DNA of 64,000 nucleotides from contig CACASE010000003.1 of assembly GCA_902535165.1 (NCBI GenBank), positions 57,550 through 121,549 of the forward strand, written 5' to 3'. Source of the stretch: an uncultured Bacteroidota bacterium (GTDB taxonomy: Bacteria > Bacteroidota > Bacteroidia > Flavobacteriales > Flavobacteriaceae). Position 1 is the first letter of the stretch. Each line of letters opens with the position of its first letter. This document shows, piece after piece, positions 1 to 8,136 of this stretch. A program made the translations under genes and the position numbers. The notes beneath the pieces were generated by a model, which made no database searches, was not told where the DNA came from, and worked only from the letters and a program-made list of their open reading frames with translations.

Positions 1-44
1 TCGTAGATGGTTTTAATCTTAATTAGATATACTTATAATTTTAG

Positions 45-52
45 TACATTTG
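45..52 (+). promoter_or_regulatory. -7 promoter element, TACATTTG, of the E1 fusion gene
   Basis: Exact match to the Bacteroidetes TAnnTTTG element. It ends 1 nt before the ATG at 54 and 7 nt before the ATG at 60. Transcription normally starts several bases after this element, so the ATG at 60 is the better start and the mRNA would be nearly leaderless. No clear -33 element was seen. Confidence 0.55.
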
Positions 53-59
53 AATGCCG

Positions 60-2456
60 ATGAAAAACTCAATTTTAACAAAATCCATTTCCTATAAGGA
101 TTTTAAAAAAGAGATACTAAATGACTACAGAAACATAGTAATTAGCCGAGAGGCAAGTTTACTTGGAAGAAAGGAAGTTTTAAGTGGAAAAGCAAAATTT
201 GGAATTTTTGGTGATGGAAAGGAGCTTCCCCAAATTGCAATGGCAAAAGTTTTTGATAAGGGGGATTTTAGATCTGGATATTATAGAGATCAAACTTTTA
301 TGTTTGCAATAAATAAATTAACTGTAAAACAATTTTTTTCTGGATTATATGCGAATACAAGCTTCGAGGAAGAGCCCATGTCAGGCGGTAGACAAATGGG
401 GTCTCACTTTAGTAGTATTTTTGTTGACAATAAAGGTGATTTTGTTGATTTAACAAAGCAGTATAATATTTCATCCGATATTTCACCGACCTCAGGGCAG
501 ATGCCAAGATTATTAGGATTAGCTATGGCATCAAAGCACTTTAGGTCTGGTAAGTTTAATTCTAATAAACTATCTAATAATGGAAATGAAATAGCATGGG
601 GAACAATAGGTAATGCCAGTACAAGTGAAGGTTTGTTTTTTGAAACAGTAAATGCTATTGGTGTTCATCAGGTTCCAGCAGTTATAAGCATCTGGGACGA
701 TGATTATGGTATTTCAGTGGATAATTCTTATCAAACCATAAAATCAAGTATCTCAGAGGCATTAAAAGGCTTTCAAAGAACCAAGACTGAAAAAGGATTT
801 GAGATATTGACAGTAAATGGATGGGATTATCCTAGTCTTATTTCAACATATGAAAATGCTAATAATATTGCAAGAAATGAGCATGTGCCTGTAATAATTC
901 ATGTAACTGAACTTACCCAGCCTGTAGGGCATTCTACATCAGGATCTCACGAAAGGTATAAATCTAAAGATAGACTAGAGTGGGAAAAATCGTATGACTG
1001 TAATATCAAGATGAAAGAATGGATTTTAGAAAATGGATTGTTTAAATCTAAAGAATTAGATAAGGTTTATGATGAATGTAAAGAGTTTGTAAAAAAAGAA
1101 AAAGAAAAAGCTTGGACCTTGTTTCAATCTCAAATTATATCTGAAAGAAATTCATTAATGAAGATTTTAAAAAATATAATTCAAGTTGAAAAATCAAATG
1201 ATTTAATTGAGATTACAAATAGTTTAATTAGGTTAAGGGAAATTAACAGGAAAGATCTTATGATTGTTTCGAGGAAAATTTTAAGATCAAAATTGAGTGA
1301 ACAAAGTTTTATTAAACTCTCTAACTGGATTAATGAATACAAAGATAAAGTCCAACCCCTTTATAGTTCATTTTTGTATAATGAATATCCAAATAACTTT
1401 TTAAACGTAAAGCATATAAATCCTTCCTATGGAGAGAACAGCTCTTTGGTTGATGGAAGAATTATACTTAAAAATAATTTTGATTCTCTACTAACTAAAA
1501 AATCTAATATTGTAATATTTGGGGAGGATTCAGGAAAGATTGGAGATGTAAATCAGGGTTTGGAGGGACTTCAAACCAAATACGGGAAAGAAAGGGTCGA
1601 TGACAGGGGAATAAGAGAAGCCACCATCGTTGGAGAAGGTATTGGACTAGCTATGCGTGGATTTAGACCAATTGCAGAAATTCAATATTTAGATTATCTA
1701 ATGTTTGCATTGCAAACATTAAGTGATGACCTAGCAACTGTTTCATATAGGTCTGTAGGAAAACAATTGGCTCCACTGATAGTCAGAACTAGAGGTCATA
1801 GATTAGAAGGAATGTGGCATGCAGGATCTCCCATGGGCATGATTTTAAATTCATTAAAAGGAATGCTCGTTTTAACGCCAAGGAATATGGTTCAAGCTTC
1901 AGGAATGTACAACACTCTTATGTCTTGTACAGATCCAGCTCTCATAATTGAACCTTTAAACGCATACAGATTGAAGGAGAAGGAACCATTAAATTTAGGA
2001 GAATTTACTGTTCCTTTGGGAAAAATTGAAATTATTAATCCCGGTACTGATATTACTGTGGTTTCATATGGCTCAACTCTAAAGTTAGTTGAAAAAACAA
2101 TTCCTGAATTAGAAAGAAATAATATTAATATTGAGCTAATAGATATCCAATCTCTAATACCTTTTGATTTGAACAAGGATATTGTTGAAAGTATTAAAAA
2201 AACAAATAAGCTTTTAATTGTTGATGAGGACTATCCTGGTGGTGCATCATCATTTATTCTTAAAGTTTTAATTGAGGATCATAATGGATTCAAATATTTA
2301 GATTCAAAACCAATAACCCTAACTGCTAAAGAACACAGAACACCATATGGATCGGATGGCGATTATTTCTCAAAGCCTTCCATCGATGACATCTTTGAAG
2401 CATGTTATCGTATCATGCATGAGTACAATCCAAAAAAATATCCCAGTAATTATTAA
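60..2456 (+). CDS. 2-oxoacid (branched-chain type) dehydrogenase E1, alpha and beta subunits fused
   Basis: Thiamine-diphosphate dehydrogenase/decarboxylase component of a 2-oxoacid dehydrogenase complex, probably acting on branched-chain 2-oxoacids. The N-terminal half (to about residue 400) is the E1-alpha domain, with a TPP-site region around GNASTSEGLFFE and WDDDYGIS. The C-terminal half is E1-beta, with FGEDSGKIGDVNQGLEGL and an ending like TAKEHRTPYG. About 800 residues is the usual size of the flavobacterial fusion. The E2 gene is not in the window; an E3 (lpd) lies at 42-43 kb. The ORF can begin at 54, but a TAnnTTTG element ends at base 52, so I use the ATG at 60. The 3' end overlaps holA by 4 nt. 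Substrate choice (branched-chain or pyruvate) cannot be settled from the sequence. Confidence 0.85.
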   Translation: MKNSILTKSISYKDFKKEILNDYRNIVISREASLLGRKEVLSGKAKFGIFGDGKELPQIAMAKVFDKGDFRSGYYRDQTFMFAINKLTVKQFFSGLYANTSFEEEPMSGGRQMGSHFSSIFVDNKGDFVDLTKQYNISSDISPTSGQMPRLLGLAMASKHFRSGKFNSNKLSNNGNEIAWGTIGNASTSEGLFFETVNAIGVHQVPAVISIWDDDYGISVDNSYQTIKSSISEALKGFQRTKTEKGFEILTVNGWDYPSLISTYENANNIARNEHVPVIIHVTELTQPVGHSTSGSHERYKSKDRLEWEKSYDCNIKMKEWILENGLFKSKELDKVYDECKEFVKKEKEKAWTLFQSQIISERNSLMKILKNIIQVEKSNDLIEITNSLIRLREINRKDLMIVSRKILRSKLSEQSFIKLSNWINEYKDKVQPLYSSFLYNEYPNNFLNVKHINPSYGENSSLVDGRIILKNNFDSLLTKKSNIVIFGEDSGKIGDVNQGLEGLQTKYGKERVDDRGIREATIVGEGIGLAMRGFRPIAEIQYLDYLMFALQTLSDDLATVSYRSVGKQLAPLIVRTRGHRLEGMWHAGSPMGMILNSLKGMLVLTPRNMVQASGMYNTLMSCTDPALIIEPLNAYRLKEKEPLNLGEFTVPLGKIEIINPGTDITVVSYGSTLKLVEKTIPELERNNINIELIDIQSLIPFDLNKDIVESIKKTNKLLIVDEDYPGGASSFILKVLIEDHNGFKYLDSKPITLTAKEHRTPYGSDGDYFSKPSIDDIFEACYRIMHEYNPKKYPSNY

Positions 2457-3463
2457 TTTTTAATTTCAGCAATTAATTGATTTATCAATAAATCTGTATT
2501 ACCCTCAAAATTAATTCCTTTACTTTTTAAATCATATTTGTTTAAAATCCTAATGATTTTCACAACCTCTTTGATGGAAAATTTTTTCGAGGCATTTATA
2601 TAATCATTTACAAAGTAATAATTTATACCAAGTGATTTTGAAATTACATTTGGATTATCAGTGTTTAATGATTGAATTTTAAATATATTAGAAAAATAGC
2701 TGTGCAGCGTAGCTAATATTTGTTGAATTGAATACGATGAATTATTTGTAAAATAATTTGAAATTTTAAAAACCTTTGAAAAATTCTTTTTACCAATTTC
2801 GTTTTGGAGTTCAAATAAATTAAAATCATTATTAATACCAAAATGCTCAAATACAACCTTGTTATCAATATTACCATCAATTATGTTCACATTAATTTTT
2901 TCAAGTTCTAAATTTATCTTACTTAAATTAATTCCTGTTCTCTCTTTGATAAGTTCAGACACTTTATGATCTAAGTTAAAACCTAATCGTTCACCTAAAT
3001 ACTTAATCCATCCTGAAATTTTATTTTCATATATTTTTTTAAAATCATATACAACACCATGATTACTTAAAATATTTATTTCTTCTTTTTTTGAATCTAT
3101 CTTTGCTCCATTTAGGTTAAAAACTAATACAGTTGACTTTGGAATACTTTGAATAGTTGAGGTTATTTTTTTTAAATTTTTGAAAATTTTATTACCATCC
3201 TTGACAATTATTAGTTGCCTATCCCCCATCATCGGGAACTTCTTTGCACACATTATAATTTCATCAATATTAGATTCATTTCCAAAAAAAACATACTGAT
3301 TCATTCCTTTTAATTCCTCCGGTACAATTTTTTTTATATGAAAATTAAAATCATTGTGAAAAAAAAATTCTTCACTATTAATGACATAAAAATTTTGAAT
3401 AAAATTATTATTAATTTTATTTAATACTTCTTTATAATCTTCTACATTTGAAATGACATTCAT
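2453..3463 (-). CDS. holA: DNA polymerase III delta subunit
   Basis: Clamp-loader subunit that opens the beta clamp (dnaN, also in this window). About 336 residues, normal for the family. The N-terminal stretch with QNFYVINSEEFFF and MMGDRQLIIVKDG matches the delta AAA-like fold, followed by helical middle and C-terminal collar regions (GINLSKINLELEKI; NQLIAEIKN at the end). The ORF track starts 6 codons earlier (3481), but the ATG at 3463 avoids a long overlap with the divergent gene. The two start codons then share the palindrome CATG. Its neighbour on the other side converges with a 4 nt overlap. Divergence from E. coli HolA is large, as usual in Bacteroidetes. Confidence 0.85.
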   Translation of the reverse strand: MNVISNVEDYKEVLNKINNNFIQNFYVINSEEFFFHNDFNFHIKKIVPEELKGMNQYVFFGNESNIDEIIMCAKKFPMMGDRQLIIVKDGNKIFKNLKKITSTIQSIPKSTVLVFNLNGAKIDSKKEEINILSNHGVVYDFKKIYENKISGWIKYLGERLGFNLDHKVSELIKERTGINLSKINLELEKINVNIIDGNIDNKVVFEHFGINNDFNLFELQNEIGKKNFSKVFKISNYFTNNSSYSIQQILATLHSYFSNIFKIQSLNTDNPNVISKSLGINYYFVNDYINASKKFSIKEVVKIIRILNKYDLKSKGINFEGNTDLLINQLIAEIKN

Positions 3464-3908
3464 GATTGATTTAAATTTCAAAACTAAATATAACTATAAG
3501 ATAAATCTCATCAATAATAAAAGATATATTTTCGACCCTTTACGAAAAAAAAATGTATTGTTAACGGCTGAGGAATGGGTTAGACAAAATATTATTTCGT
3601 TCTTACAAAAGGATCTGAAAGTTCCAGTTTCTCACATTGCTGTTGAAAAAGGATTTAAAGTTAAAGGTTTAAGTAAAAGATTTGATATAGTTGTTTTTGA
3701 TAAAAAAGGAAATATTATCATTTTGATTGAATGTAAATCACCAAAAATTAAATTAAATCAAAAATCAATTGATCAATTAGTTATATACAATTTGGAGTTA
3801 AACGCATCTTATTTAATGTTGTCTAACGGATTGAAGCATATATTTATAAAATATCAAAATGGTAATTTTGAAATAATTGACGATATTCCAGTATATAGCA
3901 AACTATGA
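3462..3908 (+). CDS. HsdR_N-type PD-(D/E)XK domain protein, stand-alone
   Basis: A 148-residue protein made only of the type I restriction R-subunit N-terminal fold (HSDR_N_2 type). The nuclease core is visible as RFDIVVFD followed by IILIECKSPKI, giving the D...ExK pattern of the PD-(D/E)XK superfamily. There is no helicase domain and no HsdM or HsdS nearby, so this is not a restriction system. The gene is divergent from holA (start codons overlap in CATG) and overlaps the following glycosyltransferase by 4 nt, an arrangement I associate with flavobacterial chromosomes in general. Start moved from 3453 to 3462, since the family starts close to this point. The biological role is unknown; DNA repair or processing linked to replication is a guess. 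Confidence 0.8.
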   Translation: MIDLNFKTKYNYKINLINNKRYIFDPLRKKNVLLTAEEWVRQNIISFLQKDLKVPVSHIAVEKGFKVKGLSKRFDIVVFDKKGNIIILIECKSPKIKLNQKSIDQLVIYNLELNASYLMLSNGLKHIFIKYQNGNFEIIDDIPVYSKL

Positions 3909-4906
3909 CATATGCAGTTGCGATATTAAACTATAATGGCTCAATTCTACTTAGAAAATTTATTTCGAAAGTAGTTAAGAACTGTTCAGATGCTGTAATT
4001 TACTTAATTGATAATAACTCCACTGACTCATCAGTTGAGTTTATTAATAAAAATTATCCTGATATAATTATAATAAAGTTAAATAATAATTATGGTTATG
4101 CAAAGGGATACAATGAAGCTGTAAAATACATTGATGAGGATGTAATAATCTTCCTAAATAATGATGCTGTGTTCTTAGATTCTGATTCGTTCAGCACAAT
4201 AAAAAAAACATTTGAATCTAATGAAATGATTTCTATTGCTCAGCCACGAATATTAGACTATAATAACCAAGACAAATATGAATATGCTGGTGCATCTGGT
4301 GGATATTTAGATTTTCTTGGTTATCCGTTTTGTAGGGGAAGAATTTTGGGTAATATTGAGAAATCTGATAAATACAACACAACAAGGGAGATTTTTTGGG
4401 CATCTGGATCATGTTTTATAATACGTAAAAGCATTTTTAAGTTGTTAAACGGATTTGATGAAGATTTTTTCTGCCATATGGAAGAAATTGATTTGTGTTG
4501 GCGTTTAAAAAATCTTGATTCAAGTTATAAAATTATCACTATTGGTAAAGCAAACGTTTATCATGTTGGTGGTGGAACTATGCAGTACGGTGGAAATAGA
4601 AAGAACTATTTGAATTTTAGAAATTCATTAGTTATGTTGATTAAAAATTTGCCGAAAAAATATTTTATTTTTTCACTGTTTTTAAGGCTTATTTTTGATT
4701 TATTTATTTTAATTTTTTCTGTTTTATTATTTAGATTTGGATTATCTTTTTCCATTCTCTCTGCATATTATTTTAATATATTGAATTTTAGAAAATCACT
4801 TTCAAAAAGAAAAAAAGGATTGGGATCATATAAATACTTTATTTGTTTTTCAATTTTAATTAATTATTATTTTTTTGGTAAAAAAACTTTTTCCTCCATT
4901 AAATAA
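3905..4906 (+). CDS. Glycosyltransferase family 2 with C-terminal membrane segments
   Basis: Inverting GT-A sugar transferase, probably acting at the inner face of the cytoplasmic membrane on surface polysaccharide or a lipid-linked acceptor. Visible motifs are AILNYNG at the N-terminus, IDNNSTDSS, the metal-binding region FLNNDAVF, GSCFIIRKSIF, and the acceptor-site region MEEIDLCWRL. The last 90 residues contain hydrophobic stretches (around FSLFLRLIFDLFILIFSVLL) that look membrane-anchoring. It resembles the rhamnosyltransferase-like GT2 group. It overlaps the upstream HsdR_N gene by 4 nt, so the two are probably co-transcribed. The sugar donor cannot be told. Confidence 0.85.
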   Translation: MTYAVAILNYNGSILLRKFISKVVKNCSDAVIYLIDNNSTDSSVEFINKNYPDIIIIKLNNNYGYAKGYNEAVKYIDEDVIIFLNNDAVFLDSDSFSTIKKTFESNEMISIAQPRILDYNNQDKYEYAGASGGYLDFLGYPFCRGRILGNIEKSDKYNTTREIFWASGSCFIIRKSIFKLLNGFDEDFFCHMEEIDLCWRLKNLDSSYKIITIGKANVYHVGGGTMQYGGNRKNYLNFRNSLVMLIKNLPKKYFIFSLFLRLIFDLFILIFSVLLFRFGLSFSILSAYYFNILNFRKSLSKRKKGLGSYKYFICFSILINYYFFGKKTFSSIK

Positions 4907-4950
4907 TATTAATTGGAATAAAATTTGCTATTTTTAAATAAAACTTAGAT

Positions 4951-5802
4951 ATGAAATACAATTATATTTTACTTGTCTTAATTTTGCTTAGTTCTTGTGT
5001 TTCTCAAAAGAAATATGCAGAACTTGAGGCAACAAATCAGAAAAATTTAAATCTTTTAAATTCGGCAACTGTTAAACTTAATTCTTGCCTTGATGAAAAG
5101 GCAACAGCTGAAGCAAATTTTAAAGCTCTTGAAGAGCAAGTTGCATTTTTAAAAGCTAACAATCAAGATTTAATTAATAACATGGGTAATTTAACCACCC
5201 TTTCACAAAAGGGGGCTGAAAATTTAGAGAAATCTCTTGAAAGTTTAAAAGAAAAAGACTTAGTTATCAGAACTATGCAAGATGCAGTAACTAGAAGAGA
5301 TTCTGTTACCTTAGCATTAGTTACTAGCTTAAAGGGTGCTTTTATTGATGTAAGTGATAATGATATTGAAATCAATGTAGAAAAAGGTGTTGTATTTATA
5401 TCAATTTCCGATAAATTATTGTTTAACAGTGGAAGCTATTACGTTTCTGACAGAGCTAAAGAAGTTCTTGGTAAAGTTGCACAAGTGGTTTTGGATAAGC
5501 CTGAAATTGAGTTTATGGTTGAGGGTCATACAGATAATGTACCAATTCAAAATGATGTTCTACAGGACAACTGGGATTTAAGTGTTAAAAGAGCAACATC
5601 TGTGGTAAGAGTTCTTCAAAATGACTTTAACGTTCCACCGGAAAGAATGACTGCTGCTGGAAGAAGTTATTATATTCCTGTTGCTGATAATGAAACTGCT
5701 GAAGGAAAAGCTAAAAATAGAAGAACGAGAATAGTTGTTTTACCTAAATTGGATCAATTTTACGATCTGATTGAGCAAGGTATGCAAGCAGCTGTAAATT
5801 AA
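4951..5802 (+). CDS. OmpA-family peptidoglycan-binding lipoprotein
   Basis: Outer-membrane lipoprotein that probably tethers the outer membrane to peptidoglycan. The signal peptide ends in the lipobox LLSSC (Cys at about residue 16). Residues about 25-115 are coiled-coil-like, rich in Leu, Glu, Lys and Asn. The C-terminal OmpA domain (about 150-270) shows FNSGSYYVSDRAKEVL, the EGHTDNVP motif, and NRRTRIVVLPK with the peptidoglycan-binding Arg. A TATTTTTA element lies at 4929-4936, 14 nt before the ATG. A strong terminator follows the gene. Use of well-expressed codons and the strong terminator suggest high expression. Confidence 0.9.
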   Translation: MKYNYILLVLILLSSCVSQKKYAELEATNQKNLNLLNSATVKLNSCLDEKATAEANFKALEEQVAFLKANNQDLINNMGNLTTLSQKGAENLEKSLESLKEKDLVIRTMQDAVTRRDSVTLALVTSLKGAFIDVSDNDIEINVEKGVVFISISDKLLFNSGSYYVSDRAKEVLGKVAQVVLDKPEIEFMVEGHTDNVPIQNDVLQDNWDLSVKRATSVVRVLQNDFNVPPERMTAAGRSYYIPVADNETAEGKAKNRRTRIVVLPKLDQFYDLIEQGMQAAVN

Positions 5803-5816
5803 ATTTATTTAAGTTT

Positions 5817-5843
5817 AAAAAGGGGGCACTGCCCCCTTTTTTA
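5817..5843 (+). terminator. Intrinsic terminator between ompA-like gene and uvrD
   Basis: Hairpin AGGGGGC-ACT-GCCCCCT followed by a run of T on the plus strand and preceded by a run of A, so it can work in both directions for the two converging genes. It is by far the strongest terminator in the window. It reaches the last codons of uvrD. Confidence 0.85.
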
Positions 5844-8084
5844 TTTTATAATTTTCAATCTAGCAAACTTCAGTAGAATTTTTTTCTCACCACCAATTTT
5901 AAAGTTAATATTAGCTCTAATATTATCGCCCTCTCCTTCAATATCTTGAACAATACCTTCTCCAAATCTTTCATGGTAAACCTTTTCTTTTAAATTTATA
6001 TTTAATATTGGGTTCTTCAAAGGTGAAATAGGATTTGTTCTTAATTTCTTTAAATTTTTTTGTGGAAGTTTTTTCAATCTAAATTTACTTTCATCAATCT
6101 TTTGTTTAATGTAATTGTTTGTTCTATTGACATTGTTCAAGAAACTAGGATCAATTTCACTAATAAACCTACTTGGTTCGCAATCAATTATGTTTCCCCA
6201 TTTGAACCTTTGCTCACAGTGGCTTAAAATGAGTTTTTCTTTAGCTCGTGTCATAGCAACATAAAATAATCTTCTCTCCTCCTCTATCTCCTCTCTTGAA
6301 TTAATGCTCATTATTGAAGGAAATAAATTTTCCTCGAGTCCAACCACATATACAATTGGAAATTCTAAGCCTTTTGCCATATGAATTGACATTAACGAAA
6401 CTTTTTCAGATTGAATATCTTTATCTGTCTCAGAATATAATGCAACATCTTGAAGATATTTTGACAGAGAATTATCACCTTCAAAAATTTCTATTTGTTG
6501 ATCAATAAAGTCATTAACTCCATTCAAAAGTTCTTCAATATTTTCAATTCTATTCATTGACTCAAGAGTCCCCTCATTTCTGTAAAAATCAATTAGTCTA
6601 GTCTTGTGAATAACTAGATTTGTAGTTTCATATGCATTATTTTTACTACTAAAGATTTTAAAACTTTCTATTAAATTCTTAAAATCTTCTAGCTTTTGTG
6701 TCGTTCTTTGATTAAATAATTTTGAGGATTTATTGATAATTGAAATTGCTTCAAACATGCTAACATTATGCTCATTTGATAGAATATTCAACTTATCTAA
6801 AGTTGTTTGACCAATTCCCCTCGAGGGGAAATTAATAATTCTCCTCAAGCTCTCCTCGTCATTCGTGTTTTCTATAATTCTTAAATATGCTAAAACATCT
6901 TTTATCTCTTTTCTTTGATAAAATGATAATCCTCCAAAAACCTGATAATCAATATTAATCTTCCTCAGGGCATCTTCAATAGATCTTGATTGAGCATTTG
7001 TTCGATATAGTACAGCAAAGCTTGAGTTGTTTAATTGAAAATTATTTTTTAATTCAAATATATTCGATGAAACGTATCTGCCCTCCTCAGAATCAGAGAG
7101 TGATTTATTCAAAATTATTTTATCACCTACATCATTGTCTGTCCATATTGTTTTATCCAACTTTAAAATATTGTGATTTATCAGTGAGTTTGCTGCTTGA
7201 ACTATATTTTTTGTAGATCTGTAATTTTGTTCAAGTTTATAGCTGATTGAGTTCGGATAATGTTTTTTAAAATTTAGAATATTATCAATATTTGCTCCTC
7301 TGAAACTGTAAATACTCTGTGAGTCATCACCAACAACGCATAAATTTTCATGTCTATCAGCTAAAGCTTTTACTATTAAATATTGTGAATAATTTGTGTC
7401 TTGATATTCGTCAACGAGTATATACTTAAATTTTTGCTGATATTTAAGGAGTGTCTCTGGGCTTTTATTCAAAAGTTCATTTGTTTTCAAAAGTAGATCA
7501 TCAAAATCCATAACACTTGCTTTGAAACATCTTCTTACATATTCTTGATATATTTCTCCAAATAAATCTCTCTTAGCAGCTTTATCAACCTCAATTAGCT
7601 CTGAATTGTTAAAATAATTTTCAACTGTGATAAAATTATTTTTTAGTGATGAAATCCTATTTTTTATTGATTTAGCCTTATATGTATCTTTATCAAGTTT
7701 CTTTTCTTTAATAATATTTGAAATAAGCTTTTCAGAGTCGTATGTATCGTATATAGTAAAATTTGTAGGGTATCCAATTAGCGCTGCTTCTGATCTCAAA
7801 ATTCTTGCAAAAATTGAATGAAATGTTCCCATCCAAATACTTCTAGAAACTGATTCGCTTGTAATTAGAGAAATCCTATTTTTCATCTCCAATGCAGCTT
7901 TGTTAGTAAATGTAAGCGCAAGTATGTTAAAAGGATCAACACCTTCATTAATTAAATGTATAATCCTGTAGGTTAAAACTCTTGTTTTACCGGATCCAGC
8001 TCCTGCTATAACAATGAGTGGACCATCCTTATGAAGAACTGGAAGTTTTTGCTCTTCATTAAGATTTTCTAGATAATTATTCAA
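5841..8084 (-). CDS. uvrD: UvrD/PcrA family 3'-5' DNA helicase
   Basis: Superfamily 1A helicase for nucleotide excision repair and removal of protein roadblocks. 747 residues. Walker A GAGSGKT at about residues 28-34, Walker B with ILVDEYQDTN, motif III-like GDDSQSIYSFRGA, motif IV EQNYRST, and motif VI VAMTRAKEKLILS are all present. The C-terminus YHERFGEGIVQDIEGEG is the PcrA-type Tudor-like RNA polymerase contact, so PcrA is an equally fitting name. The start codon is TTG; the protein start aligns with the family here (YLENLNEEQ before the P-loop). It converges on the OmpA gene and shares its terminator, and diverges from recG. Confidence 0.92.
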   Translation of the reverse strand: MNNYLENLNEEQKLPVLHKDGPLIVIAGAGSGKTRVLTYRIIHLINEGVDPFNILALTFTNKAALEMKNRISLITSESVSRSIWMGTFHSIFARILRSEAALIGYPTNFTIYDTYDSEKLISNIIKEKKLDKDTYKAKSIKNRISSLKNNFITVENYFNNSELIEVDKAAKRDLFGEIYQEYVRRCFKASVMDFDDLLLKTNELLNKSPETLLKYQQKFKYILVDEYQDTNYSQYLIVKALADRHENLCVVGDDSQSIYSFRGANIDNILNFKKHYPNSISYKLEQNYRSTKNIVQAANSLINHNILKLDKTIWTDNDVGDKIILNKSLSDSEEGRYVSSNIFELKNNFQLNNSSFAVLYRTNAQSRSIEDALRKINIDYQVFGGLSFYQRKEIKDVLAYLRIIENTNDEESLRRIINFPSRGIGQTTLDKLNILSNEHNVSMFEAISIINKSSKLFNQRTTQKLEDFKNLIESFKIFSSKNNAYETTNLVIHKTRLIDFYRNEGTLESMNRIENIEELLNGVNDFIDQQIEIFEGDNSLSKYLQDVALYSETDKDIQSEKVSLMSIHMAKGLEFPIVYVVGLEENLFPSIMSINSREEIEEERRLFYVAMTRAKEKLILSHCEQRFKWGNIIDCEPSRFISEIDPSFLNNVNRTNNYIKQKIDESKFRLKKLPQKNLKKLRTNPISPLKNPILNINLKEKVYHERFGEGIVQDIEGEGDNIRANINFKIGGEKKILLKFARLKIIK

Positions 8085-8124
8085 TTTAATTTTGTGGTAG
8101 AATATTATTTTAAAGTTAATAAAT

Positions 8125-8132
8125 TAAATTTG
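8125..8132 (+). promoter_or_regulatory. -7 promoter element, TAAATTTG, of recG
   Basis: Exact TAnnTTTG element 4 nt upstream of the GTG start of recG. It implies a leaderless or almost leaderless mRNA and supports the GTG. Confidence 0.55.
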
Positions 8133-8136
8133 AGAA

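Noticed and set aside
3462-3908. A type I restriction-modification system, suggested by the HsdR_N domain
   Set aside because: No helicase part, no methyltransferase and no specificity subunit are near; the protein is a lone 148-residue domain in a housekeeping setting.
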